Source of the DNA: Galeopsis tetrahit
Taxonomy: Eukaryota; Streptophyta; Magnoliopsida; Lamiales; Lamiaceae
Reading direction: 5' to 3'
Assembly (NCBI GenBank): GCA_963675135.1
Contig: OY776121.1
Coordinates: 59,727,265 to 59,791,264 of the forward strand
DNA: 64,000 bases
Part shown: one piece after another, positions 21,398 through 31,914 of the stretch
Layout of the letters: each line of letters starts with the position of its first letter
Position numbering within the stretch: the first letter of the stretch is position 1
Made by a program: the position numbers and the translations under genes
Notes under the pieces: generated by a model
The model's input: only the letters and a program-made list of their open reading frames with translations
Told to the model about the DNA's origin: nothing
The model's database searches: none

Positions 21398-22436
21398 GGG
21401 ACTGACTATCACCTCCAATTCGGCTTAGAACACCCCAACCCAATTAAATCCTGTAATAAAATGATCATACAAAAAATAAAAAATACGGTATCATACTACT
21501 TGTACCTCCCTTACTGAACGAACCCCACTTCCCCACTGTCTACAGAAGTGACCGGAAAAAAAAAATTCCAACTACCACCACACTTTCCGCTGCCACCAGT
21601 CACAACTTTCGACATCTAACATCATCCAAAACAAAAACTAAGAGACTCATATATTTTTTTTATAATTTTTGACACACCAGGGTCGACCATATACACTCTC
21701 GTCGACAACCATTTGTCGACGAGAGTGTATATGTGCATATGGTCGACTCTAGGGTGTCCAAAAAAAAAGAAATATTAAAAAAAAAAAAAAATTGACCATT
21801 TGTGCTCGACCATATCCACTATCGTCGACAAATTATTGTTGATGAGAGTGTATATTGTCTTAAAAAAATCGAAATGCAGAGAAAAAATGAAGAACAAAAA
21901 AAAAATCCTAACCCTAAAATTCAAATTTGGGGTAGGGCGGCGCTGAGGTTGGTGGGGGCACGGGGGTGGGCACGATGGAGGAGGGGTGACGGGGGCCTGG
22001 GTTCGACGGGGGTGGGTCTACGAGGGCTTGAGTTCGGCGACGGTGGGGGTGGGGGAGGCGGGGCGGGTAGGGCGATGGGGCTTGGGTTCGTCGGCGGTGG
22101 GGTGGGTGAACGGGGGCAGCAGAAAAAAAAAGATGGAGGATGGGTGGAGGCGGCAGAAGACGAAAAGAAGAAGATGGGGGCTGGGTTCGGCGGTCGCGGG
22201 TGGAGGAGGCGGCGGCGAGTGGGTGGGTGGGGTGACGGGAAGAAAAAATGGGGGAAGGGGAAGAAGAAGGAAGGAAGGGGAGAAATTAGGGTTTTGGGGG
22301 TGTGTTTAGTAAATAGTTTTTTGAGATAAAAGGGTGTTTATGACAATTTAAGGAGTGCATCTATTCTAAAAAAAATTTGGGGTGCATCAATCGGAGTGTG
22401 TTCTAAGCCGGATTGGAGGTGTAAATAGTCAGCCCC
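21398..22436. mobile_element. Mutator-like element with palindromic hairpins and a Gly-rich frame
   Basis: The ends are inverted: GGGACTGACTATCACCTCC, then AATTCGGCTTAGAACAC on the left, and (inverted) GGGGCTGACTATTTACACC, then TCCAATCCGGCTTAGAACAC on the right. The flanking 9-mers (TATTTTGAC left, ATTTTTGAC two bases beyond the right end) match at eight of nine positions, so the exact limits are uncertain. A long hairpin lies at 21681-21748 and a diverged copy at 21806-21853. A G-rich, TT-poor stretch (21930-22290) gives glycine/tryptophan/arginine-rich frames in several phases, which is compositional rather than coding. Confidence 0.75.
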
Positions 22437-22546
22437 AAATTTTTGACACCTAAGCTCTTTTGGACATGGCGTGGGTTATATGCCCCTTCAGCAATGTTAG
22501 ATGCACTCCCCCGATATATATGCTCCCCCAAAATAGATAAATGATA

Positions 22547-23530
22547 CTCCCTCTGTTCACCAAAAGTGCGCTCATTTCTTTTTTTGAGTCTGTAAAAAAT
22601 ATGCTTATTCTATTTAAATAATTAACTTTTGAGTGTTTTTCTATTTTATTATATATTTTTATAATTAAAATATGATTTTTTTAAAAATATGTGTTGATGT
22701 TGGAATAGGTGTTGTATTTTATGATCCAACATTTCAGTTATATGTTGTACTAAATGTGCCAACACCTACTACAACATCAGAATTTGCCCTTTCTCCTTTT
22801 AGTAACTCTAACTTAACTTGTGTTGCTTAGTGATGTCCCAAATGCAGGTAGAAGGCGTGGGCAACACCCAGGTCAAGCAGTTGCATGGGAGTGAGAAGTT
22901 TCTAAGCCTCAATACGCAAGTTCCTACATTTATGGAGTGTGAAGGGAAGTTACAAGAAACCACCTTGATCCAATGGCTAAGAATGATCAAGGGAGTTGTA
23001 GGAGTTGCAAGGCAGTTCGAACTCAAGCCTATAAATAGAACCCACTGCCTTCACTTCAAAGTACAACAAGAGAGAAAGCTTAATTAGATTACTACCTATG
23101 GAATGCGCAACGCTTCTAGTTAGAAAAACATTTTGTTCTTTCTTGTAGATTAGTGCACTTGTATAAACCCGAATATATGTGTACTCAATCATAGTCGTTT
23201 ATTAGGAAAATATGTTAGATCTATAAGGGAGATAGTTTCGTATTTTTCTAGTAACTTTTCAAACTCAAATCTGAGTTGTAGTTGTTCAAAACCTTACGAG
23301 GTTGTTGATTTTGTTTCACTGATATTAAGAGTTAATATAAGTGATTCGTGTAGATTAATTATTTAATCTACACAAATTTTGAAATACTCTTTGCAAAGTG
23401 TTTATTTAAATTCCGCTGCTCAATTGTTGTCTGGACTGTGCCAACACTACAGACAACATCTCTGTATATCGCACGCACACTTTCAATATGTATAAAAAAA
23501 AGTGAGCACACTTTTGGTGGACAGAGAGAG
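22547..23530. mobile_element. Stowaway-like MITE interrupted by a solo LTR
   Basis: The ends CTCCCTCTGTTCACCAAAAG and (inverted) CTCTCTCTGTCCACCAAAAG carry TA duplications at 22545-22546 and 23531-23532. Without the nested LTR the element would be about 190 bases, a normal MITE size. Confidence 0.85.
22692..23485 (+). mobile_element. Solo LTR (794 bp), target duplication ATATG, copia-like
   Basis: ATATG repeats (22687-22691 and 23486-23490) flank an insertion that starts TGTTGATGTTGG and ends CACACTTTCA. A TATA-like CCTATAAATAGAACCC at about 23029 and a following AT-rich part give it LTR character. No internal sequence accompanies it. Confidence 0.75.
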
Positions 23531-24422
23531 TAGATGTACTCCACCAAATTACCTATAATACCCTTTACTCTCTAAAATGCTATTTGATAAATACACCCCC
23601 AATAAAACGCTAATTTTCCTTCTTCCCCATTCTTTCTCATTACTCACAAACAAACGCCCCTCCAACTCTCTCTCCTTCGCCCCTCTCCACCCTTGCCGCT
23701 CGCACATCGTCGGCCGTCCGTCTCCCAACGCCACAACCGAAGGCACTTTTTTTTCTCTTCTGTAAATCTTCAGTCGTCGCCCCCCTCCCTCCCTAGTCTC
23801 TGCTCCTCCTCCCCCAGCGACGCCGCCACCTCATTTTGTTCTTTTTTTCTTTTTCTTTTATCTTTTCAACAGGCGTCGTCGCCTCCTCCGTTCAGCGACG
23901 TTGTTGCCCCTTCCTCCCCCAGCCAGCAACGCTTCCGTCGTCTCCCTCCCACTTCCGCTTCCGTTCAGTTATGCTTTTTTTTTTTGACCATAAACACTCT
24001 CATCGACAAATTGTTGTCGATGAGAATGTTTATGGTTGAGCCTTTATTGTCGAAAATTTCATTTTTTTTAATAAATCTTTCGACGAGAGTATTTTTGGTC
24101 GGCAAATCAGTGTCAACTGGAGTGTTTTTGGTCGACTCTGATTTGTCTAAATAAGTTTTTTTTTTTTTTTAATTTCTAAGTTTTGTTTTTTGAATTTCTA
24201 ATTTTTTTTTTGGGCGGTGATGGCTAACGGAGGTGGGACGACGGTTGCTGTCGGAGGTAGGGCGACGGCCTTTCTAATTAGAATTAGGGTTTAATTTGAA
24301 TTTTAGGGAAGTGTATCTATCTTTTGTATTTTATTAAAAGAACAAAACAAGTATTTTACACGTATATTTAATTAATAAAAGAGAAAGGGGGGAGTGCATC
24401 TAACATTCATGACTTTGGACAT

Positions 24423-25478
24423 TTACCACTTTTTGGATATCTCAGCCCAAGATATATGGTCACCACCAACATAATTAATGAGTACACTATACATGAAACA
24501 TTGATACAATTGATTAGTCAATTTTTGGTAAACCGAAAGTGCAATATCATTGAGCCATGTGTGGAAACAGAAAACAAAGCATATACATGGCACTCCCACA
24601 TTTACCAACATCTTTTTATTAAAATACGAATTTTGCAACATAATATATACAAGTGACTGTCTCACAATTGATTAGAAATACAATTTTAGTAATTCACTAA
24701 TAATAAATTTACTCATAAAATAATAAATACAATTGAACTCCTAATCCTTGAGTAGATTGTCAAATGTTCAGTACTAGGGAGGTGTAATTTGTACTTTAAA
24801 GTGATAATTCTCTAATTATTATTCTTTATTCTTGTTTGGTGAATGTCTCAAATTTTCAAATGCAAATATTAGCAATGGCTTCAAATGAAAAATATTAATT
24901 AGATTTATGTTCTTAAGTATCGTAATAAGTGTGCTAAAATAGCATCTAACCAGTCAAAGCATATATTAATGTATAGAGCATGTGATTCTTGCTTGTACAA
25001 ACTTTTATTTAGTCAAAAGACGACGAATAAGACATATGATATTTAAATATACTACTACATATATCACTTTTTTTCTCCAGGAAGCAAATTACACAAAAAC
25101 TTATCACCAAATATTTCTTGTATGCCGAGAAAAAATTACTCCGTTCATCCATTTTTTTAAATTTCCATTTTTTTTTTATTTGTTCAATTTTATAATTCAC
25201 ATTTTCTAAAAAAAAAATATATATATTATTACTTTATCACCACTCTCAAATTTTTACTTTTTTATGCATAGACAATCACTTTTTCTTAAAATATGTGAAA
25301 CTCAAATAAGAATTATAATATGGACGAAATGTGTATTTTTCAACAAATAAACAAAAAACTCTAGAGAATTACGGTCCGAAAGGGTGTTCGGCCTCCCTGA
25401 CAATAATAAATCTATAAAAAAAAGTGGTGTGTTGTCTACCTTTACCATAATGCGATCTAACTTTGTTATGTGATGAAG
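24423..25478. other. Intergenic DNA with a short copy of BRCT-gene intron sequence
   Basis: No gene is seen. Bases 24533-24603 repeat, with few changes, the intron sequence at 33555-33640 of the BRCT gene; the stretch ATTTATCAACTGCATATCTG present there is missing here. The rest is AT-rich DNA without recognised features. Confidence 0.6.
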
Positions 25479-25509
25479 TATTAGATAATATAATAGAATA
25501 ATATATTAT

Positions 25510-26225
25510 GAGTTGGTCTCTTATGCATAGTGTGCATCGTGCACACTAATGCACAAGTCAGTCAATATATAATATTTCAAACGGATTTTTCAACAAGATA
25601 ACTGTTTTGTCAAGCAATCATACCCATCTAAATCCTTCACTAACTTCATCAATCTCCCTAAAATTGACCCAATTTTCCTCCAATCGTGAAAGCCCTTTAC
25701 TTCTTTCAGCATATCCGTCATTGTTACCGGTGAAGAAGCTACAGTCATGACCTAGAAAGAAGATGCCCCCTTCAATTTCAGCGCTTGCATCGCCGAGAAA
25801 GCCAATTTCGTGCACACAGCCTTGGACGATTCGATTTCGGTGAAGAATTTGTCGATGATACACGAAACAATGAGATACTCCCTCTTAGCCGGCGGTAAGA
25901 GGGTTCGACCCATCACCCATGCTCTGCATCGCCGCCTGTGAGGTCGTCGACGACAATCAATCCACTGTCGTTCCCGCCGTCAAGATGATCCACATTATGT
26001 CGCTTATCCATGACGATCTGCTCTGTATGAACAATGGCGACCTCCGCCGCGGAAAGCCCACAAATCACAAGGTTTTTGGAGAAGACGTCGCCGTTTTAGC
26101 AGGTACGGAAAGTACAAAACCATTTGCAATTTTGTCAAAATTAACTAGCCAAAATAAGAAAGTAAAGGAGGAGAATAATGAAAGCGATTAAAAAAGTATG
26201 TGCAGTGTGCATTTGAGATTTTCTC
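25510..26225. mobile_element. Pack-MULE carrying a GGPP synthase fragment, target duplication ATATATTAT
   Basis: Exact ATATATTAT (25501-25509 and 26226-26234) flanks the element. The end GAGTTGGTCTCTTATGCATA and the inverted right end GAGAAAATCTCAAATGCACA are related, and they also resemble the ends of the MULE at 17600. The whole interior is a gene fragment on the plus strand. The target site lies in a copia LTR, whose intact partner at 28212 shows the same ATATATTAT once. Confidence 0.85.
25640..26103 (+). pseudogene. Geranylgeranyl diphosphate synthase fragment (5' part) captured by a MULE
   Basis: The fragment starts with a Ser-rich stretch like a plastid transit peptide and runs into the isoprenyl synthase N-terminal region (IAEKANFVHTALDDSI, MRYSLLAGGKRVRP). 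After a frameshift near 25913 it continues in another frame: MLCIAACEVV, MIHIMSLIHDDL, LRRGKPTNHKVFGEDVAVLAG. This is the front half of plant plastid GGPPS, including the first aspartate-rich motif region, here changed in its last Asp (DDLLCMN). A stop near 25752 and the frameshift show it is dead. The C-terminal half with the second Asp-rich motif is absent. An alternative is another short-chain trans-prenyl synthase, but the motifs fit GGPPS best. Confidence 0.85.
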
Positions 26226-26240
26226 ATATATTATAGAATA

Positions 26241-26511
26241 CTCCCTCCGTTCCACAACTGTTTGCACACTTACCTTATTTGTCCATCCCACAATTGTTTG
26301 CACATCCATAAAAGGAAACTCTCTCATAAACTCCACCCTCACAATATTCATATATTTACACAAAATGTCATTACTTTTACTCACTTTCCAATCACCTTTT
26401 TACTTTATTCATATAACTTTACAAAATTACCCATCAACACTCCACTCATTACACTTTTTTTTTTAAAAGTGTGCCCATCTTGTGGTGCAAACACTTGTGG
26501 GGCGGAGGGAG
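26241..26511. mobile_element. Stowaway MITE
   Basis: The ends CTCCCTCCGTTCCACAACTG and (inverted) CTCCCTCCGCCCCACAAGTG carry TA at 26239-26240 and 26512-26513, with the TTTGCACAC/GTGCAAAC subterminal pair. It lies in the copia 5' LTR, next to the Pack-MULE. Confidence 0.9.
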
Positions 26512-26642
26512 TAGTATAATATATTATAAGTAGCAATCTTTATTTTTTTTAGTCATTATTTTTTTATATATTCTTAGAGATATGTTTATATTTATTTTCT
26601 TATTTATATCACTTGTAATCTCTATATATAGTGGATCACTCA

Positions 26643-27242
26643 TAGAGATGTTTATCCGGGTCGGACTAACCGGACTGACCCGTTTAACCATAAAAAATAC
26701 AGGGTTAGTGTTCATGAATCATAGGCCCGTTTAAATCCGGGCTTTTTTTTACCCGGACCAGTTAGCCCGCGGGCTAAACCGGGCCAGCCCGCTAGCCCAA
26801 GTTGTTACCCCTTTTTTTTTAATAAATAATTTGAGAATAAATTTTGGGTCATTTGACCAATAACCATAACTGCAAGCATTAAGCAGCACATTACCATCTA
26901 TCAGTTATTATTACTTTTTTTTAATTAGATTACGATATTTGTTTAGTTTTATTTGGCCTTATTAAGTACCAATGAGTTATAGAATTGTGGTTAAATCTTT
27001 TTTTTTTCATTTACAGATCATTAATTGATTATGTATTTTTCTATTTTATTTGGTTGTTGGACGTGTCAATTGAGACCTTTAATTTTAAAAGAAAAATATT
27101 ATTGTAGCCCGTTAGTGACTCGTTTAGCCCGTGGCCCGCTAGGGTTAGGTCCCAACAATTGTAGGACCGTTAAGTATGAACCGGTTAAGGCCCTAGCCCA
27201 TTTAGCCCTATAGGGTTAGGGTAAGCCCGATAGACATCTCTA
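26643..27242. mobile_element. hAT-type MITE (600 bp), target duplication ATCACTCA
   Basis: Exact 8-bp repeats ATCACTCA (26635-26642 and 27243-27250) flank TAGAGATGTTTATCCGGGTC and its inverted partner TAGAGATGTCTATCGGGCTT. Both ends are rich in CCGGGC/AGCCCG motifs. The 3' LTR of the host copia element has the uninterrupted site (CACTCATATCATCTC). Confidence 0.93.
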
Positions 27243-28371
27243 ATCACTCATATCATCTCATTAACGGTTATTGAATATAATTATCACATGGTATCAGCCT
27301 AATACACTGAAACCCTAATTCCCTCTCTCCATTTCTCTTCCTCCTTATTTTTTCAGCGTCTCCGACGGGCTGGTATCCCCCGTCACCGCCTTGCCTCACA
27401 CAAAAACCCATATACACTTCCCATTTCTTCACTATTTTTCGGTGTCCTCGACGAGCTGGTCTCCCTCGTCTCCGCCTTATTTATCTCGAACGAGCTGGTC
27501 TCTCTCGTTCCCTCTCTTGACCACTTTTAGCCGCCACTGACGAGTTAGTATTCCTCGTCCCCCTCGTTCCCTCCCCCGGCCGCTTTTAGCCGCCCCGGCG
27601 AGCTAGTATCCCTCGTCACCCCCTTCTTTTTCTTCTCGAGCGAGCTAGTCTCCCTCGTTCCCTCCTCCGGCCGCTTTTAGCCGCCCCGGCGAGCTAGTAT
27701 CCCTCGTCACCCCCTTCTTTTTCTTCTCGAGCGAGCTAGTCTCCTCGTTTCCTCTCATAGTCGTTCACGCTATCTCCATGACCGTTTTCACTCATATAAT
27801 GTTAGTCACACTCACCTCCACTCTAATTTTATGTATAGTCTCACGCTACATCTTCTTTCTTCTACTTTCCTCTCTCTATAGAGAGCCCATGGCCGACTTC
27901 ATTGGCTTCTCACCCCTCCGATCTATCTGGTTTGTGCTCGGCTTCCCCTAAACTTGCAAGTGTTTCTTGCCTAATTTCTTGTCACCGTTCATCCTTTAAA
28001 GGGTTTCAGTGTTTCGATCCATTTGCTTCCCGCTTTTATGCGCCTTGGTATGCCATATTTGGTGATTCCGAATTTTCGTTATTTCTCCTGCTGACAACAA
28101 AAGTGTATTATTTTGCGAATGGCTTCACGAAGTTTTTATCTCAAACTCGCTTCAGATTGTTGTGTGCCAAGTTCATGTTCATTTACATTTCCAGCTTCGC
28201 TTGACCGAGGGTATTAGAGAATATAATCGAATAATATATTATAGGAAGTCATATTTTATTTTTGTTAATCAAAGATAGGTTTATATTTATTTTCTTATTT
28301 ATCTCACTTGTAATCCCTATCACTCATATCATCTCATATTTCATTAACGGTGATTGAATATAATTTTCAAA

Positions 28372-28757
28372 TAAAATAATTAATTTTCTAAAAAAATTAC
28401 AAAACTATTCTTAATAATATTTATTTTTAAAAACTCAAATTTCACATATTTATAAATGGGATTGTTTCATTTAAGTTTCGTAATTTATACCTAATTTAGT
28501 TTTAATTACCATTAGAATTGACAAACAGGACGGGTCTGCACTAGCCTATCGGGCCATCTATATTTTGGGTTGGGCCAACCTAGTACCGTTTCACCAAAAC
28601 CAAAATGACCCGATTTTTTTTATAATTTAAAAATAAAATAAATAAATATTATTTTATAATTAAATTTTTTATTTATTTAAATTTAAAAAATATTTTTATC
28701 ATTTTATATTTATTAATTTAATTTGTATGAAGTAGTAGAGGAAATACACTGCAAAGT
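28372..28757. other. Intergenic DNA
   Basis: AT-rich, with a short GGGTTGGGCC-type patch near 28525-28615 that may be hAT debris. No gene is seen. Confidence 0.35.
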
Positions 28758-29036
28758 GCAATTATAAACAAACAATTTTATTCATTGGATAGTGATCCAA
28801 TATATTTAATATTTTTTTGTTATAAAAAATAACAAAGTCTACCTAACCCTGCAATTATAAACAAACAATTTTATTCATTGGATAATGATCCAATATATTT
28901 ATTGAATTTTTTGTTATAGAAAATAACAAATCTACCTAACCCTGCAATTATAAACAAACAATTTTATTCATTGGATAATGATCCAATATATTTATTGAAT
29001 TTTTTGTTATAGAAAATAACAAATCTACCTAACCCA
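28758..29036. repeat. Three tandem copies of a 93-bp unit
   Basis: The units begin GCAATTATAAACAAACAATT at 28758, 28851 and 28944. Units 2 and 3 are almost identical; unit 1 differs at several positions. Each contains ATTGGATAATGATCCAAT, a near-palindrome. The array ends about 360 bases before the sulfotransferase start codon. Confidence 0.93.
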
Positions 29037-29398
29037 CGGAAAAAACCACCCACTTTGGAGTTATAAGAGACACCAAAAATATCATTTGTAAACAAAAAAA
29101 AAAATATCACTAATGAAAACGCATCAAATGAGACTTTCTCACACAGAATACACGTTTCTTTATAAGAAAATGCCCTAATGGCCCTCTTTTGGACCACATA
29201 TAATCTCTAGAATACCAAATGAATATAATACTCTTATACTCCATTTGTTTCAATTATATAGGTATAATTGAATTGGAGTAAATAATTACTTTTAGCTCAC
29301 ACAATTTATTATAAATGAATCATGATGAAACACGACTATAAATCCTCACTGCATTTGGACAACTTAGATGCACAAAATCAGCTATAGGTGAGAGAAAA

Positions 29399-30494
29399 AT
29401 GGACATCACCAAAGTGGGAGAAAAAGAAAACAAATCCCATGAGGAAATAAGCCTTAAATGCAAAGAATTACTTGCTTCACTTCCAAAAGAGAGAGGTTGG
29501 AGAACGCCATATCTCTATCTATTTCAGGGATTTTGGTGCCAACCAAAAGAAATTCAATCCATACTTTCCATCCAAAAACACTACACAGCAGAAGACACTG
29601 ATATCATCATCGCCACCATCCCGAAATCAGGCACCACGTGGTTAAAAGCACTTGCTTTCGCCATAGTGAATAGGCAACACTTTGCTCATAACCATTCCAA
29701 CCACCCTTTGCTCATTTCCAACCCTCATCAACTCGTTCCTTTCCTCGAGTATAAACTATTTGCAAATAACGACATCCCTGACATGACACGTCTCTCAAGG
29801 CCTCGTCTCATGGGCACGCACATGCCCATGACCGCCCTGCCAAACTCTGTTAGGGACTCGAAATGCAAACTTGTTTACATTGTAAGGAACCCGTTTGATA
29901 CCTTTGTTTCCATATGGCATTTCATTTGCAAACTAAGGCCGGAATCTCTTGGACCCTTCACGTTTGATGAGGCGTTCGATATGTACTGCAGGTATGGATT
30001 ATTCGATTCATTTGAATACCCATCTTCGATTAAAATTTGAATTTTAAACATAATTTGTATTTGATAATATTTACATCTCTAACTGTAGGGGAGCCATAGG
30101 ATTCGGTCCGTATTGGGAGCATATGTTAGGGTATTGGGATGAGAGTTTGAGAAACCCTGACAAGGTGTTGTTCTTCAAGTATGAGGAGATGAAGGAGAAC
30201 ACGAGCTTTCACTTGAAGAAAATCACAGAGTTCTTGGGGCTCCCGTTTAGTTCGGAAGAAGAGGAAGAGGGAGTGGTCGACGGAATAGCAAAGCTGTGTA
30301 GCTTTGAGCATATGAAAGAGCTGGAGGTGAACAAAAATGGAAAGGGTGCCATTGTTGATTTTGATAACAAGAATCTCTTTAGGAAAGGTTTGGTGGGAGA
30401 TTGGGTAAACCATTTTACCCCCATGATGGTAGAGAGATTGAGCAATATCATGGATGAAAAATTAGGTGGTACTGGTTTGTCATTCAAGATGTAA
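29399..30494 (+). CDS. Cytosolic sulfotransferase (SOT family)
   Basis: Two exons, 29399-29991 and 30089-30494, join as AG/G across a GTATGG...CTGTAG intron to give 332 aa, the normal size of plant cytosolic sulfotransferases. These enzymes move the sulfonate of PAPS to a hydroxyl on small molecules such as flavonols, hydroxyjasmonate, brassinosteroids or desulfoglucosinolates. The PAPS-binding PKSGTTW is at residues 75-81, the probable catalytic His at 141 (GTHMPM), the 3'-phosphate motif RNPFDTFVS at 163-171 and RKGLVGDW at 297-304. All key residues are present and no signal peptide is seen. The acceptor substrate cannot be told from sequence. A TATA box (CTATAAAT, 29336-29343) lies 56 bases before the ATG, and a 93-bp triple repeat lies further upstream. 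Many plant SOT genes lack introns, so this single intron is a useful marker. Confidence 0.93.
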
Positions 30495-31914
30495 TGGGTT
30501 TCAATTAGCTAAGTTTCATCCTGTCATTAAATAAATATGATGTACTGTATCAGTATTTCTTTAACTAGAACTACTTATATAGTAATGCATGATTATGATG
30601 TAACCAAAAGTAATTTTCGCCTTTTCGGTGATTTGATATCAGAACTATTTATTGTGTTGTTGTCGTTTGTTTGCTTTTTTGGCCCTATCAAATTTTCATA
30701 ATTTATACACGTAGTTTTATCTATTTGAGCACGTTTGGTACGGACGGTCACATACACTGATACTTTTGCAAATTTTTGTAATATTCAAATTTTATAAGTA
30801 TTACAAAAACCTTGCAAAAAGTATTGTTGTCTCATACACTGATACAAGTTTGTCTATTATTAACCAAGATCGATTTCTGACTCCTCTAATTTCATCCAAT
30901 TCAATATTATACAAAGGATCTGAAATTGAAAATTATTCTGTTGAAAGATAAATCAATAATTAAATATATGGTATATAGCAGGCAGCATATCTTTTTTCCC
31001 AACATAGTCATCAAGTGGTCTATCAATAGCAATATAATAACACAGGTGTAAAAGCCAAGAAGAATGCTTACGCAGTTGCAGCATAATTTTTTCCAGGCCC
31101 CTTCCTTTTTCGGATCTATTGGTTTGGCCCTTCAATCTCATGTCTGCAGACCATTAAATTTAAATAAAATGAAATTTTGGAGAATTTTCTTGGACTTTGA
31201 ATTAATACAACAGGACTAAAAAGATTGACAAGATATAAATACAAGCTATATTTTCCACAAATGAATTTTATCTTCTTACCAACTTTCAGACGTAAGGTTT
31301 CTGTTTTGCATTCCATATTCACTAGGCCAGCCTCATCGGAGATTTTTCTGAGCTTCAGCTGTTTTTCTTACTCCAAGAAATCTAATTGATGCTTGTCTTC
31401 GAGCAATAAATAGAACTTCAAGGATGAAATAATCCTTCACGCTTCAACTACAGCTATCCAGAAACTCAATTGCTAATATGAATGAGCAGTTCCAACTGTA
31501 TTGCACCTATAACAAAAACCACGCTAGATCATTACATCTTCTGATGTTATCAAGCATGCCCTATTATCTGGAAAATCTTAAAGCTTGAAATATGCGTGTA
31601 TATGGCAATTACAAAGTTAGATAAATATAGATATCTCGTTCTTAAGTGATCCAGAAATAGAATGATCAAAAGATGGGAGAAAAATCCAAATAATAAAAAA
31701 ATATATAAAATAAAAAGATTTTCAGTTATCTGGAACAAAACAGTGGCTTTACCAAAGGCTTATCAGTGATCATCGTAATTTGTAATTTAACATAATTCAG
31801 ATTTACGAAATCTTTTCCTGGTATTATTGATGGAACCATGTAAACTACAATTATGACTGAACTTTTTTATGTGTAGCTTGATATCAAGTACTTACAAGGC
31901 TAATCATGGAGAGA
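30495..31914. other. Convergent intergenic region between sulfotransferase and BRCT genes
   Basis: The stretch holds the 3' UTRs of the two converging genes. Minus-strand pieces near 30950-31450 have some exon-like composition, but no frame joins to the BRCT gene, whose stop is at 31915, and no domain is recognised. Confidence 0.4.

Larger units (their letters stand above)
22468..24413. mobile_element. Mutator-like element, target duplication TTTGGACAT, with nested MITE and solo LTR
   Basis: Exact TTTGGACAT flanks the element at 22459-22467 and 24414-24422. The left end contains ATGTTAGATGCACTCCCCC and the right end its inverse GGGGGGAGTGCATCTAACAT. The outermost 15-20 bases match poorly, so one end may be eroded. 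The interior right half (23640-23960) is a C-rich frame giving Pro/Ser-rich peptides. A hairpin CACTCTCATCGACAA/TTGTCGATGAGAATG lies at 23986-24037. The same end sequence starts the elements at 39318 and about 63492. Confidence 0.75.
25479..28371 (+). mobile_element. Non-coding copia-type LTR element (LARD/TRIM-like) carrying three nested insertions
   Basis: The 5' LTR (25479-27288) and 3' LTR (about 28212-28371) share TATTAGANAATATAATNGAATAATATATTAT at the start and TTTATATTTATTTTCTTATT ... TTGAATATAAT toward the end. The 5' LTR is followed at once by TGGTATCAG (27289), the initiator-tRNA-Met primer site typical of copia elements. The internal part is only about 920 bases and has no gag-pol frame. 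It contains a 91-bp tandem repeat (27561-27742, CCGGCCGCTTTTAGCCGCCC) and many CGAGCTRGTCTCCCTCGTC motifs. The 5' LTR is interrupted by a Pack-MULE, a Stowaway MITE and a hAT MITE; without them the two LTRs are of similar size. No target duplication was found. Confidence 0.75.

Noticed and set aside
21802..22329. A 175-residue Gly-rich protein gene
   Set aside because: Glycine/tryptophan/arginine-rich peptides appear in more than one frame of a G-rich patch inside a MULE; no codon bias, intron or domain.
23693..24154. A 153-residue Pro/Ser-rich protein gene
   Set aside because: Same reason on the C-rich side: composition of the transposon interior, overlapped by another open frame.
27902..28204. 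A 100-residue frame in the copia-type element as a gene
   Set aside because: It opens at TTG rather than ATG, has no domain, and lies in the non-coding internal region just before the 3' LTR.
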